From Cellulophaga fucicola (lineage in GTDB: Bacteria > Bacteroidota > Bacteroidia > Flavobacteriales > Flavobacteriaceae), in assembly GCF_900119145.1 (NCBI RefSeq), contig NZ_FPIY01000002.1:919306-983305 (forward strand): DNA of 64,000 nt, read 5' to 3'. Positions 10,071 through 19,741 of the stretch are shown here, in pieces. Within the stretch, counting starts at the first letter, position 1, and each line of letters starts with the position of its first letter. The translations under genes were made by a program, and so were the position numbers. The notes beneath the pieces were generated by a model. It was not told where the DNA came from, made no database searches, and was given only the letters and a program-made list of their open reading frames with translations.

Positions 10071-11098
10071 TAGTTTGCTTTGTACTCTTTTACAGCATCT
10101 ATAAATGCCTTAGCATTCTCTAGTGGTATGTTTGGTAAAATACCGTGACCAAGATTTACTATGTATTTATCTTTACCAAATTCGTTAATCATTTGGTGTA
10201 CCATTTTTTTAATATCTGCTGGCGGAGACAATAACCTTGACGGATCAAAATTACCTTGTAATGTAATGTTACCTCCTGTTAAGTAGCGTGCGTTACGCGC
10301 AGAACACGTCCAATCTACTCCTAAAGCAGCAGCTCCAGATTTTGCCATTTCATCTAAAGCAAACCAACAACCTTTACCAAAAGCAATTACAGGAGCCTCA
10401 TCTTTTAAAGCGTCTATAATTTGCTGCATATATTGCCAAGAAAATTCTTGATAATCTGTTGGTGATAACATACCTCCCCAAGAATCGAATACTTGAACAG
10501 CATTAACACCAGCCTTAACTTTCTCTTTTAAATAAGCAATTGTAGTATCTGTAATTTTTTGTAATAATTGGTGAGCGGCAACTGGGTTTGTAAAACAAAA
10601 TTCTTTTGCTTTATCAAATGTTTTACTACCTTGACCTTGTACACAATAACATAATATTGTCCAAGGAGAACCCGCAAAACCAATTAAAGGAATATCATCA
10701 TTTAACTTCTCTTTTGTCATTTTAATAGCATCCATAACATAGCCTAACGTGCTATTTATATCTGGTACTATAACCGATTCTAAATCTTTAGAAGTACGAA
10801 TAGGATTTGGTAAATAAGGACCAAAGTTTGGTTTCATCTCTACCTCAATATTCATAGCCTGTGGAATAACTAAAATATCAGAAAATAAAATAGCAGCATC
10901 CATACCGTACCTACGTATAGGTTGTACTGTTATTTCTGATGCCAATTCTGGAGTCTGACAACGCGTAAAGAAATCGTATTTCTTCTTGATTTCCATAAAC
11001 TCAGGTAAATATCTACCCGCCTGACGCATCATCCAAACTGGTGGTCTATCTACAGTTTCTCCTTTTAAAGCTCTTAAAAATAAATCGTTTTTTATCAT
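10070..11098 (-). CDS. hemE: Uroporphyrinogen III decarboxylase
   Basis: HemE removes the four acetate carboxyls of uroporphyrinogen III to give coproporphyrinogen III. The 342-residue protein shows the N-terminal signature [42 protein letters not shown] and the C-terminal [11 protein letters not shown]. It lies in the minus-strand hem run, 115 bp after hemCD, and its stop codon overlaps the next start by one base. The 115-bp gap could hold its own promoter, but I see no clear TAnnTTTG box there. Confidence 0.97.
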   Translation of the reverse strand: MIKNDLFLRALKGETVDRPPVWMMRQAGRYLPEFMEIKKKYDFFTRCQTPELASEITVQPIRRYGMDAAILFSDILVIPQAMNIEVEMKPNFGPYLPNPIRTSKDLESVIVPDINSTLGYVMDAIKMTKEKLNDDIPLIGFAGSPWTILCYCVQGQGSKTFDKAKEFCFTNPVAAHQLLQKITDTTIAYLKEKVKAGVNAVQVFDSWGGMLSPTDYQEFSWQYMQQIIDALKDEAPVIAFGKGCWFALDEMAKSGAAALGVDWTCSARNARYLTGGNITLQGNFDPSRLLSPPADIKKMVHQMINEFGKDKYIVNLGHGILPNIPLENAKAFIDAVKEYKAN

Positions 11099-11213
11099 AA
11101 CTGGGTATTAGCTACTAGCGTTTGTCCTTAGACTTATGCTTTTTTAATCTTATATCTATTATAGTCTATATCATCTTACAACACCTAAAAGGCTAACTGT
11201 AAAGAGCTATAAT

Positions 11214-12791
11214 CTATTTATAATGTTCGTTTACTAAATCTATAACACTTTCTACTGTTGGCAATTTTGCTACTCTAACATCTGAAAACTTTTTTCTAGC
11301 TTCAACTGCTGTAGTATCTCCTATACAAAATGCAATAACGTTTGGTTTATTCTCTAACAAGAAGCTTTCTACTCCAGACGGACTATAAAATAAAACAGAC
11401 TCTATAGTATCGTCTAATTTTTTAGTATCAAATTTTGTTTGGTAGGCTTCAACCTCGTTTATTGTTATGTTATTTTTTTCTAGTATAGCTGGTAAATCAT
11501 CTAATCTTAAATTACTAGCAAAATACGTTACTTCTTTAGTCTCTAAATTATCAACCAAATAATGAGCTAATTCCTTTGCTGTTTTTTCAAAATGAACAAC
11601 CGGACCTATATTGTTTTTTATAAAACGTCTCGTTTTACGACCAACACAGTAAATATTCTTGAATTGTAATTCTGATCCAGGAAAATTTGTAACAATAGAT
11701 TCTACTGCATTTTTGCTGGTGATAATTACATTTTCGATCTCCTTTTTAAAGATACGAGGTGGCAATCTATTAGGACTTACCTTAATAAAATCTTTACTTT
11801 CTACTGTAATACCTTTTGTAAATCTATCTTTTTGGTCGTTGGTAAGTAGTTTTGTAGAAAAAACAGAAGTTTTCTTTTCTTCACTATGCAAACCTTCCAT
11901 AATGTATTTACCACCACGATCTAAAACAAACTCTGCAACAGTAGCAGCTAAATCTTGATGCTTCCCTAGTTTTACAACTCTATCCGTCTCAATCTTTTTA
12001 GATCCATCAGGACTTAAAAGTATTACTCTAAAAACTACTTGCTCACTTTTTATGTAAGCTAAAGCACCTATTGGAGCTGTACAACCACCTTCTAATTTAT
12101 TTAAAAATGTACGTTCTATTGTTGTACAAATTTCTGTTTCTTCATGGTTAATTTCTGCACAAATAGCCAAAATATCTTCGTCTATTTCTCTAGCAGCAAC
12201 CATTATTGCACCTTGCCCTGGAGCAGGTACCATCCAATCTAAATTTACAGCTTCTTCTGGCCTTAACTCTAAACGTCCAATACCAGCAGCAGCAAAAATA
12301 GCACCGTGCCAAGTTTCACTTTCTTCTAGTTTTTGTAAACGTGTGTTTATATTACCGCGTATATCCTCTACAGTGTGTGTTGGGTAACGGTTTAACCATT
12401 GTGCTTTACGGCGTAAACTACTAGTAGCAATAACACCATCACGAGCACCTAAAAATTCTTCGTTATTCTTATAAACTAAAGTATCTCTTACATTACCACG
12501 TTCTAAAACAGCAGCCTGTACAATACCTTTTGGCAAAACAGTTGGCACATCTTTTAAAGAATGCACAGCAATATCTACATCACCGTTTAACATAGCTATG
12601 TCTAAGGTTCTTGTAAAAATACCGGTAATTCCTAGTTCGTAAAGTGGTTTATCTAGTTCTAGATCTCCTGCAGATTTAACAGCAACTATTTTTGCTTTGT
12701 GACCTAATTTTTCTAGTTCAGATTTTACTCTGTTTGCCTGATACAATGCAAGTTCACTATCTCTGGTACCAATGCGTATTATTTTGCTCAT
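11214..12791 (-). CDS. hemC: HemC-HemD fusion: hydroxymethylbilane synthase plus uroporphyrinogen III synthase
   Basis: At 525 residues the protein is far longer than HemC alone (about 310). Residues 1-305 are porphobilinogen deaminase: IGTRDSELAL at the start, substrate-binding basic residues in SSLRRKAQ, and LEGGCTAPIGA with Cys237 as the predicted attachment point of the dipyrromethane cofactor. Residues from about 310 to the end match a uroporphyrinogen III synthase, with YFASNLRLDDLP, VEAYQTKF and FYSPSGVESF. The fused enzyme would turn porphobilinogen into uroporphyrinogen III while sequestering the unstable bilane. It overlaps hemA by four bases. Confidence 0.95.
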   Translation of the reverse strand: MSKIIRIGTRDSELALYQANRVKSELEKLGHKAKIVAVKSAGDLELDKPLYELGITGIFTRTLDIAMLNGDVDIAVHSLKDVPTVLPKGIVQAAVLERGNVRDTLVYKNNEEFLGARDGVIATSSLRRKAQWLNRYPTHTVEDIRGNINTRLQKLEESETWHGAIFAAAGIGRLELRPEEAVNLDWMVPAPGQGAIMVAAREIDEDILAICAEINHEETEICTTIERTFLNKLEGGCTAPIGALAYIKSEQVVFRVILLSPDGSKKIETDRVVKLGKHQDLAATVAEFVLDRGGKYIMEGLHSEEKKTSVFSTKLLTNDQKDRFTKGITVESKDFIKVSPNRLPPRIFKKEIENVIITSKNAVESIVTNFPGSELQFKNIYCVGRKTRRFIKNNIGPVVHFEKTAKELAHYLVDNLETKEVTYFASNLRLDDLPAILEKNNITINEVEAYQTKFDTKKLDDTIESVLFYSPSGVESFLLENKPNVIAFCIGDTTAVEARKKFSDVRVAKLPTVESVIDLVNEHYK

Positions 12792-14047
12792 TTTGTCGTA
12801 TTCACTTCTAATTGAAAAACTTTCTGTATTAAGTCTAGACTATTGTTAGCGTCTGTGTTTTCATCTTTTAAATGATTTGCAAACTGCTTAGTAATTTTCT
12901 GAATAATACGATCCGTTATAATATCTGCCTCTTCTAAGTTAAAGTTAGCAGCCTTTTTGCTATGAAAATCTAGCTCTTCTTCTTTTATGGTATTTAGCTT
13001 TTGCTTTAATGCTTTTATTACGGGAGCAAATTTTCTGGTTTCTAACCATTTTATAAACTCGCCTTTAATTTCATCATTAATAGCCTCTGCTTGCGGAATA
13101 AACTGCTTTCTTTTTTCTAATGTTTCATCCGTCATTTGTGATAAATGATCTAAATGAATAAGCGATACATTATCTAACTCATCTACACTTTCTGCAACAT
13201 TTTTAGGAATAGAAAGATCTAATATTAAAAGTGGCTTTTTGGTATAGATTAGCTCTTTAGAGATTGTAGGTTGCGCTGCACCTGTTGCAACAATTAACAC
13301 ATCTGTATTTCTAATCTCTGCTTGTAAATCTCCATAGTCCTTAACAACCAAATTAAACTTGCCAGCAACTTTCTCTGCCTTGTCTTTGGTTCTATTTATT
13401 AAGGTTATGTGTGAGTTTTGAGTATGTTTTATTAAGTTTTCGCAGGTATTACGACCTATTTTACCCGTTCCAAAAAGTAAAATATTTTTCTCAGAAATAT
13501 TAGGTACATTTTTTATAATGTACTGCACAGATGCAAAAGCAACAGATGTTGCTCCGCTAGATATTTCTGTTTCGTTTTTTATACGCTTGCTTGCTTGTAT
13601 AACAGCATTACATAAACGCTCTATAAAAGGGTTTGCTAAATTGTGCTTTTTAGAACGAACAAAACTTTGTTTAAGCTGACTTATAATTTCAAAATCGCCA
13701 AGAATTTGACTATCTAAACCTGTACCAACTTTAAACAAATGACTAATAGCATCGTTGTTTTTGTATACATAAGCTACGTCTTGAAATTCTTCTACGGTTC
13801 CCAATGCATTATCACACAACAATTTTATTAATTGAAATGGGTGTTTTGCAAAACCGTGTAATTCTGTTCTGTTACATGTAGAGGTAACCAACAAACCATC
13901 TATGCCTTCTTCAACTGCCTCTACTAGCAATGCATTCATTGCTTTTTCATCTAAACTAAATTTACCTCTTACAACTGCATCTGCCTTTTCGTAATTAAGA
14001 CCTATGGTGTAAAAGGAGCTATGTTTAGAAATATGATAATTCTTCAT
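12788..14047 (-). CDS. hemA: Glutamyl-tRNA reductase
   Basis: HemA reduces glutamyl-tRNA(Glu) to glutamate-1-semialdehyde, the first committed step of C5 heme synthesis. The 419-residue protein shows the catalytic Cys58 in TSTCNRTELH, GLDSQILGDFEI, an NADPH-binding segment LLFGTGKIGRN (about 190-200) and a C-terminal dimerization region. It is the first gene of the hem run, with a good -7 box at 14071-14078. A 12-bp imperfect inverted repeat lies next to that box. A divergent AraC-type regulator starts 206 bp away, so regulation by it is plausible but not shown. Confidence 0.97.
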   Translation of the reverse strand: MKNYHISKHSSFYTIGLNYEKADAVVRGKFSLDEKAMNALLVEAVEEGIDGLLVTSTCNRTELHGFAKHPFQLIKLLCDNALGTVEEFQDVAYVYKNNDAISHLFKVGTGLDSQILGDFEIISQLKQSFVRSKKHNLANPFIERLCNAVIQASKRIKNETEISSGATSVAFASVQYIIKNVPNISEKNILLFGTGKIGRNTCENLIKHTQNSHITLINRTKDKAEKVAGKFNLVVKDYGDLQAEIRNTDVLIVATGAAQPTISKELIYTKKPLLILDLSIPKNVAESVDELDNVSLIHLDHLSQMTDETLEKRKQFIPQAEAINDEIKGEFIKWLETRKFAPVIKALKQKLNTIKEEELDFHSKKAANFNLEEADIITDRIIQKITKQFANHLKDENTDANNSLDLIQKVFQLEVNTTK

Positions 14048-14070
14048 CGGGAATTTTTCAAATCGGTTAC

Positions 14071-14078
14071 AAAAATAA
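14071..14078 (-). promoter_or_regulatory. hemA -7 promoter box
   Basis: On the minus strand this reads TATTTTTG, an exact fit to the Bacteroidota -7 consensus TAnnTTTG. The predicted start site is about 20 nt before the hemA ATG. No convincing -33 TTTG lies at the usual distance, which may indicate activator dependence. Confidence 0.5.
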
Positions 14079-14079
14079 T

Positions 14080-14110
14080 TCTAGCATTACAATAAAAGTA
14101 ACGCTAGAAG
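14080..14110. promoter_or_regulatory. Inverted repeat upstream of hemA (candidate operator)
   Basis: Two 12-bp arms (14080-14091 TTCTAGCATTAC and 14099-14110 GTAACGCTAGAA) match at 11 of 12 positions around a 7-bp AT-rich spacer. The repeat abuts the hemA -7 box and covers its -33 zone. That is where an activator or repressor of the hem run, such as the divergent AraC protein, would bind. The binding protein is inferred. Confidence 0.55.
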
Positions 14111-14172
14111 AACAATAAGTATCGATTACCGCTTTTTAACCTCATATTCACACTAAAAAGAAGCTAATTACC

Positions 14173-14180
14173 TATATTTG
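14173..14180 (+). promoter_or_regulatory. -7 promoter box of the AraC-type gene
   Basis: TATATTTG matches TAnnTTTG exactly and predicts a leader of about 70 nt before the ATG at 14254. A clear -33 TTTG is not visible. Confidence 0.5.
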
Positions 14181-14203
14181 TTGACTTAAGATTGATAATT
14201 GAT

Positions 14204-14232
14204 TTTCTATTTAGAACCTTTCTAAATAGAAA
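14204..14232 (+). promoter_or_regulatory. 13-bp perfect hairpin in the leader of the AraC-type gene
   Basis: The arms 14204-14216 and 14220-14232 are exact reverse complements around CCT. The hairpin would sit within the predicted transcript leader and ends 21 nt before the start codon. There is no T-tract on the plus strand, so it is not a usual terminator. It could be an operator or a translation-control hairpin. Confidence 0.5.
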
Positions 14233-14253
14233 GAAACTGTAACAACTTTTAAA

Positions 14254-15144
14254 ATGGAAGCAAAAAATACCGCTAAAGGTTCTTTTGAAGAAGTACTTAT
14301 TGAAGATGGTTTTTATGTACTTAAAATACAAAACGATAGTATTGAAAATCAAAAAGTTGAACGGGAAATAGACAGTTCATTTGTACAGTTTCATTACTGC
14401 CTAAAAGGCAACGGAAAGTTTATTTTTAATGACAGTAGCTATGCTCTAGAAGTATCTGAAGAAAATTCGCTTTTATTATACAATACACAAAAAGATTTAC
14501 CACTAAATCTAGAGTTAAGTCCTAATTCTTGGATGGTATCTGTGGTAATGACTATACGTAAGTTTCATTCTTTGTTTTCTAAAGAAGCAGAGTATATTCC
14601 GTTTTTAAGCTCGGACTTTAAAGACAAAAAATACTACTCGCAAGAAAACGTAAATCCGGCTACTGCAATAGTTTTAAGTCAGATTATGAACTACAATCTA
14701 CATTCTTCTATAAAAAATCTCTATATAAAAGCGAAAGTTTACGAGCTTATAGCCTTGTATTTTAATAAGAGTGAAGATGCAGACGTAGAACAATGTCCGT
14801 TTTTAGTTGATGAAGACAATGTAAAACGAATTAGAAAAGCAAAAGAAATTATTATTGCAAGAATGGCAGAACCACCAACTTTAACAGAACTATCTGAAGA
14901 AATTGGTTTATCCTTAAAAAAGCTAAAAGAAGGTTTTAAACAAATCTATGGCGATTCAGTCTACAGTTTTTTGTTTGAACATAAAATGGATTACGCACGT
15001 AAAATGCTAGAAACTGGCCAGCATAATGTAAACGAAGTTGGCTTAAAAGTAGGTTACAGCACCGCAAGTCATTTTATTGCCGCCTTTAAAAAGAAATACG
15101 GAACAACTCCTAAAAAGTACTTAATGTCTTTAACTAATGGGTAA
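14254..15144 (+). CDS. AraC-family transcriptional regulator
   Basis: The 296-residue protein has an N-terminal sensor region with a cupin-like start (FVQFHYCLKGNGKFIFND). Its C-terminal AraC double helix-turn-helix spans about residues 190-290: PTLTELSEEIGLSLKKLKEGFKQ, then NVNEVGLKVGYSTASHFIAAFKKKYGTTPKKY. It is divergent from hemA, an arrangement consistent with control of the hem run, although the ligand and targets are unknown. The intergenic space between the two holds two inverted repeats. It converges on the DUF1460 gene with 9 bp between the stops. Confidence 0.92.
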   Translation: MEAKNTAKGSFEEVLIEDGFYVLKIQNDSIENQKVEREIDSSFVQFHYCLKGNGKFIFNDSSYALEVSEENSLLLYNTQKDLPLNLELSPNSWMVSVVMTIRKFHSLFSKEAEYIPFLSSDFKDKKYYSQENVNPATAIVLSQIMNYNLHSSIKNLYIKAKVYELIALYFNKSEDADVEQCPFLVDEDNVKRIRKAKEIIIARMAEPPTLTELSEEIGLSLKKLKEGFKQIYGDSVYSFLFEHKMDYARKMLETGQHNVNEVGLKVGYSTASHFIAAFKKKYGTTPKKYLMSLTNG

Positions 15145-15153
15145 GTAAGGTTA

Positions 15154-15996
15154 TTACAACGGCCTAGCGACCATAATACCGATATTACTTTTTATCTTTT
15201 TAAGGTAATCTACTAATGGTAGTTTTGTAATCTCTACTTGCATAGATCCGGTAGAAGCATGTAACATATGTATACGCCCATCTTTGGCACGTATAGCAAT
15301 ACCCGTATGTGTAACGTCTAAACCTTTTATAGATGTTGCTAACGCAATAATATCTCCAGATTGTATTAAGTGCTCATTAGCTGCAATATCTTCTTGTGAC
15401 AATACACAAAACTCATTTTCTTTAAGCGCTGTTTCTGTTTTTAGTATGGTATTGTAATTTGCATCATCTTTTAAAAACGGGTACAAATCTCTATGTGTAC
15501 CCATAAAATTGATTTCCTTTTTTACAATTTTACCTCCAATTTCACCGGTCATATTTTTTACCAAACCTTTAGCTTGGTTATTAGAAATCCATTCTGTAAA
15601 ATAATGCAATCTAGAGCCATAACCATTTAATTGTCCGTCTCTATACCTAATCTCTTCTAATGCATTTGCAAAAGAAGTAAAGTCTAAACTATCTGCTCTA
15701 GAAATTAAACCAAAAGCAAGTACATTTTCTACAAAAGTGGTACAGTCTAAACCATGTAAATTTACAACCAAGGATTCTTTTTCTCCTACTTCTAATGTTT
15801 TAGCAACGTAAGGAATTTTTAAAAAAGTTTTACCTATTGAAATTAAAGAATCTCCAAAATTAACCGATTGCGGCAACAAACTTATTTCTTTAGATTTTTT
15901 ATGAAACGCAGTTGCATCTTCTGGAGAGCACGTAATGTTTTGTGCAAAAGTTATAGTAACAAATAAGAGGCTAAAAAGAAGGAAGAGTTGTTTCAT
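15154..15996 (-). CDS. DUF1460 (N-acetylmuramoyl-L-alanine amidase-like) secreted protein
   Basis: I start the gene at the ATG of MKQLFLLFSLLFVTITFAQ because that gives a clean signal peptide; an ATG two codons upstream (16002) is the alternative. The 280-residue product carries the DUF1460 pattern: LHGLDCTTFVENVLAF with the likely catalytic cysteine, YRDGQLNGYGSRLHYFTEW, and DVTHTGIAI with the likely catalytic histidine, an NlpC/P60-like arrangement. A role in cutting peptidoglycan peptides in the periplasm is known for the fold but inferred here. It follows the TraB gene by a short gap and is probably co-transcribed with it. Confidence 0.88.
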   Translation of the reverse strand: MKQLFLLFSLLFVTITFAQNITCSPEDATAFHKKSKEISLLPQSVNFGDSLISIGKTFLKIPYVAKTLEVGEKESLVVNLHGLDCTTFVENVLAFGLISRADSLDFTSFANALEEIRYRDGQLNGYGSRLHYFTEWISNNQAKGLVKNMTGEIGGKIVKKEINFMGTHRDLYPFLKDDANYNTILKTETALKENEFCVLSQEDIAANEHLIQSGDIIALATSIKGLDVTHTGIAIRAKDGRIHMLHASTGSMQVEITKLPLVDYLKKIKSNIGIMVARPL

Positions 15997-16018
15997 CGTC
16001 ATCAAAAATAATCAAAAA

Positions 16019-19000
16019 TTAATTGTTGTAAAGCCTGTAGTTGCCGTGATACGCATTGGGTTTAAATACCGCAGCTCTTTTTCTATCTTTTAAAATAAAC
16101 CCATCTATAGCCATATCTAACAATTCTTGTTCGGTATAAATATCTTCCATAGAAATTCCGTTGTTTTGATAAAATGGCTTACCGCCTATCTTGGCATCTT
16201 TTGGATATACTATTAGGTATAATTTAGAAGCGTTATCATAAATACTTTCCTGGATAAACTTATAAAAATAACCAACGTAGTTCTTGCCTCTGTACTCTAT
16301 ATCTTGTTTCTGTATATAGCTTACTTTATACTTATTGGTATTATTTATATTTCGCCAGTATACTATACTCTCTCCAAGACTTTCTTCTGTATAAAAGTCT
16401 TTAGGAAAAATCTGTAATTTCTTTGCCACTTTTAACTTTTCAAAAAGTAATTTTCTGGTTTTGGCATCAGCTGCCAAAGAATATAAAATACCGTTTGGTA
16501 TGACTGAGTTTGATCTAGCCAACAGAGCAACATATGTAGTTTTTACTGCAGCATCCTTACTTAACAACAACTTTGTGTAAAACCATTGAACTTCTTTTTC
16601 TTTACGAAACGGGAATAGCAAAATAGTATAGTCTTCCAGTATATTATAAGTTACATTTCTATTAGAATAACTTCTATTGTTAGTTTTATTTTTATCTTTT
16701 CCTAAGTGTCTTTTAAGTTGAATTTTAGCATCATTTAAAATCTGTTTCTTATATTTTTTATAACTATTAGATTTTAAATATCCGTGCAATTGCAAACGTG
16801 CCAAGAGTGAAAAAATAGGCTCTTTATATTCTTCTATAGCGCTATATTCTAAAATCTCTGGAAACAGATGTTTTGCCAAAGACAAACTATCTACATAAGG
16901 TTTAAAAATACTGTTAATAGCAAAACTGTTACTAACCAAAGGCAAGTCTTTAGACATTAGACCTAGCAACTCATTTATAGAAGCTTCATTGGCCTTAGAG
17001 GAAACCGCTTGCAATATCGTTGTCTGTGCATTAGAGTTATTATAAGAATCTTCATAAAAGTTAGAAAAGAAAGGCACAACCTTTGGACTCCTTAATTTGC
17101 CCATTTGTTGTATTAAATGAGCCTGAACAAATTTTTGATCTTCTTTAAACTTAAAATTAGCAATATAATACTCAAGAGAATCTAAATGTTTATTTTCAAA
17201 ATTTATATAGCTATAACCTTTTAAAACAATACTATCGCTATTACGTAAAGCAGCAAAAAAATCAGCTGTTTTATCATCTAAAAAAGACCTACCAATAACA
17301 GTGTCTTTAGGTTTAAAATTACTTAAAAACTCAGTTACAAACTTGCTTGGTTTTTCATCTGCATCAACAGCAGTTTTAATCTCATACAACAAACCGTCTT
17401 TAGAAACATTCCTTACCAAAATACCTCTTGTACTTGCCGTATCTGCTAAAACAAGTTGTAACTGATTGTAACCATCTGGAGTAACAGAACGTTCTTCATT
17501 TGTAATTATAAAACTATCATTTGCATATATTTTTTTTCGCAAAGTCCATAGAGAATCTATACTGGGTAACATTAAAAAATCGTGTGCTTTGTGCGCAGAT
17601 ACACGTATTACTTCACCATTACTATTTTCATAAAGATTGGTTTTCTTATATGCCTCATAACTTTTTGGCTTTTTACCTCCTACCCTATAATTGTAATTAT
17701 TTATTGAAAAACTAGGTGGCTTAACTGTTGTTTTTGTTGTAAAATACAAGGCCGTATCTTTTACCGTAACAAACTCTTTTTTATAACTAGGAGGTGTTAT
17801 TTTAAGCGAATTAAAATAGGTTTTTGCAGTAACAGAATCTTTACCTACCATTCCTAATAAGTAGTAATTAACACCATTAATAACCGATTTTAAATACACT
17901 TTTTTACCCGCAACAGAGTCTAATATAGCACTAGATGTAAGCGCTTTATTCTCTATAACATTATATTTTGGTTTTATTTTTAGGTCTTGATAAAAACGTT
18001 TTTGAATTTGGTTTAACTCAAACGTATCTTCTTCAATAAAACGTAAATCGTTCTGCGTTACTCTTCTTAGAAAAAAGTAATTATCTTTTTTTACATCTAC
18101 ACCTTGTACTAGCCTATTTCCTTTTCTATACTTATTTGTAAACGTATAATTAGATGGCATTTCAACTGAAAAATCTTTAAATCCAGAAATAACGTTTACC
18201 TTTTTAAAAAGGTCTTTTTTAAATGATATGGCATTAAATATAGTATCTGAATATTGCTGAACGTAAGTACCCTCACCTCCCATTTTAAAAATAATAATTT
18301 CTAAAGGAGTGATGTAAATTTGATATCGTTGATGATCTCCATTCTTAAGCAAATTCTTAATCTCTATAAAAGGAACACTATCCTTTTCTTTTTTACTTTT
18401 TTCTAAAATTTTACCTGGAATATTTTCAAACAATAGCTCATCAATCTTTTTAAAGTCAAAACTTCTATCTTTTTTTAAGTACGAAAAAGTAGGCACACGG
18501 GTAATCATTACATAACTACCATTTGCAAGATCTGGAACAATATAACTTGTTGTATTTCTATCTCCTACAGGATACAATTTATTTGGCAGTAAAGCCGTAA
18601 AAACAGCATCGTCAGGAGACTGCTCTATATATGTATTTGACTTAAATGTTTTTTCAATTTTCTCCTTTAGTTGCTTCCCTTTTACACCTGCTCTAGAAGT
18701 TAGTGGTTTTACAGTATACCCTTTGGAACGCAGTAAAGCAATAACACCATTTTTACCTGGTAAATGTGCAGCTCCTATACCAGTAAAAACTTTATTATTA
18801 GGTAATAGAGAATCTAGCTTTTTAACCATATTCTCGTTTCTAATGTAAAGCATATTTTTAAGATAATGGTCGGTATATATTCCAGAATCTAAAGAATCAA
18901 TTAAGTTTATATTTCGCTGTCTGTATGCATCTTGCAATAGAAAACCCATACCTTTTTGCTGCATCTTTTTTAGCAACCAATCGTCTGGTTTTTCTTTCAT

Positions 19001-19540
19001 AGAGTTAAGACCAGCTCTACCTACAAGCGTAGAAGATTCTTCTAAATCTTCTAAAGCAACAATCTGTTTATTAAATTTTTGTCCCGCTTGGTATATAAAC
19101 ATATCCAAATAAGTTTCTTCTTCAAAATCTTGGTTGCTAGAGTTAGTTCTATACAACAATCCATTAAGTACTCTATCTTCCAAAGACAAGAAAGCACCCA
19201 AATCTTCGGTTTGCGGATTATTCATTAAAAAAGACTTAGAATAAAAGCCATCTGGAACATAACTATATCTAGAGGTTTTATTTTCTTTTAAATCTTCTTC
19301 TAGCCAAGTTGCCGGATCAGATTCTAACGCCACAATATCACTCTTTAATAAAGACTCATAAAAAACATCGTCTAACCTAAAAGCAACCTTTTTACTTACG
19401 TGCATTGTTCCGTATACATAAGATGTTTGCTTTAATCCGTTACCAGAAATTTCCCAAAGCAAGCTATTTTCTTCTTGTGCCCTTGCAGATAAAAAAGAAA
19501 AAACCAGTAAAACAGAACAAATTAAAATGCGCATAAACAT
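16019..19540 (-). CDS. Large TraB/GumN-family secreted protein
   Basis: The 1173-residue protein begins with a signal peptide (ends near SARAQ). A TraB/GumN domain covers about residues 25-290: LLWEISGNGLKQTSYVYGTMHV at the start and the second motif FTGIGAAHLPGKNGVIALLRSKGY. TraB domains resemble Tiki-type metalloproteases with paired GxxH-like motifs. The remaining roughly 880 residues contain beta-rich and then helical repeat-like parts whose family I do not recognise. Such long TraB proteins occur in Bacteroidota; typical GumN proteins are about 300 residues. Role unknown. Confidence 0.85.
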   Translation of the reverse strand: MFMRILICSVLLVFSFLSARAQEENSLLWEISGNGLKQTSYVYGTMHVSKKVAFRLDDVFYESLLKSDIVALESDPATWLEEDLKENKTSRYSYVPDGFYSKSFLMNNPQTEDLGAFLSLEDRVLNGLLYRTNSSNQDFEEETYLDMFIYQAGQKFNKQIVALEDLEESSTLVGRAGLNSMKEKPDDWLLKKMQQKGMGFLLQDAYRQRNINLIDSLDSGIYTDHYLKNMLYIRNENMVKKLDSLLPNNKVFTGIGAAHLPGKNGVIALLRSKGYTVKPLTSRAGVKGKQLKEKIEKTFKSNTYIEQSPDDAVFTALLPNKLYPVGDRNTTSYIVPDLANGSYVMITRVPTFSYLKKDRSFDFKKIDELLFENIPGKILEKSKKEKDSVPFIEIKNLLKNGDHQRYQIYITPLEIIIFKMGGEGTYVQQYSDTIFNAISFKKDLFKKVNVISGFKDFSVEMPSNYTFTNKYRKGNRLVQGVDVKKDNYFFLRRVTQNDLRFIEEDTFELNQIQKRFYQDLKIKPKYNVIENKALTSSAILDSVAGKKVYLKSVINGVNYYLLGMVGKDSVTAKTYFNSLKITPPSYKKEFVTVKDTALYFTTKTTVKPPSFSINNYNYRVGGKKPKSYEAYKKTNLYENSNGEVIRVSAHKAHDFLMLPSIDSLWTLRKKIYANDSFIITNEERSVTPDGYNQLQLVLADTASTRGILVRNVSKDGLLYEIKTAVDADEKPSKFVTEFLSNFKPKDTVIGRSFLDDKTADFFAALRNSDSIVLKGYSYINFENKHLDSLEYYIANFKFKEDQKFVQAHLIQQMGKLRSPKVVPFFSNFYEDSYNNSNAQTTILQAVSSKANEASINELLGLMSKDLPLVSNSFAINSIFKPYVDSLSLAKHLFPEILEYSAIEEYKEPIFSLLARLQLHGYLKSNSYKKYKKQILNDAKIQLKRHLGKDKNKTNNRSYSNRNVTYNILEDYTILLFPFRKEKEVQWFYTKLLLSKDAAVKTTYVALLARSNSVIPNGILYSLAADAKTRKLLFEKLKVAKKLQIFPKDFYTEESLGESIVYWRNINNTNKYKVSYIQKQDIEYRGKNYVGYFYKFIQESIYDNASKLYLIVYPKDAKIGGKPFYQNNGISMEDIYTEQELLDMAIDGFILKDRKRAAVFKPNAYHGNYRLYNN

Positions 19541-19713
19541 TTATTTTTTTATAAAATAACAACGTAAAATTCTTACGTAAGTTGCATTAAAATAATTTGC
19601 TACAAAAAAAATAGCTACTAATTAACGTTACATTAGCAGATAAGACATTTTTAAAACTATTCAAGAATAAGTATAAATTATAGTCAAAAGTGTTAAAGTT
19701 GAGTTACAAGCCT

Positions 19714-19721
19714 TATTTTTG
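19714..19721 (+). promoter_or_regulatory. hemH -7 promoter box
   Basis: TATTTTTG fits TAnnTTTG exactly, 20 bp before the GTG start of hemH, so the predicted leader is short. The -33 element is not clear. Confidence 0.5.
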
Positions 19722-19741
19722 CACTTCTAAAAGATACAGTT

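Noticed and set aside
11659..11958. Plus-strand frame opposite the HemD part
   Set aside because: Mirror frame of the hemCD fusion; hydrophobic and low-complexity, with no family match.
17521..17715. Plus-strand frame inside the TraB gene
   Set aside because: It lies wholly within a long, well-supported gene on the other strand and has no coding features.
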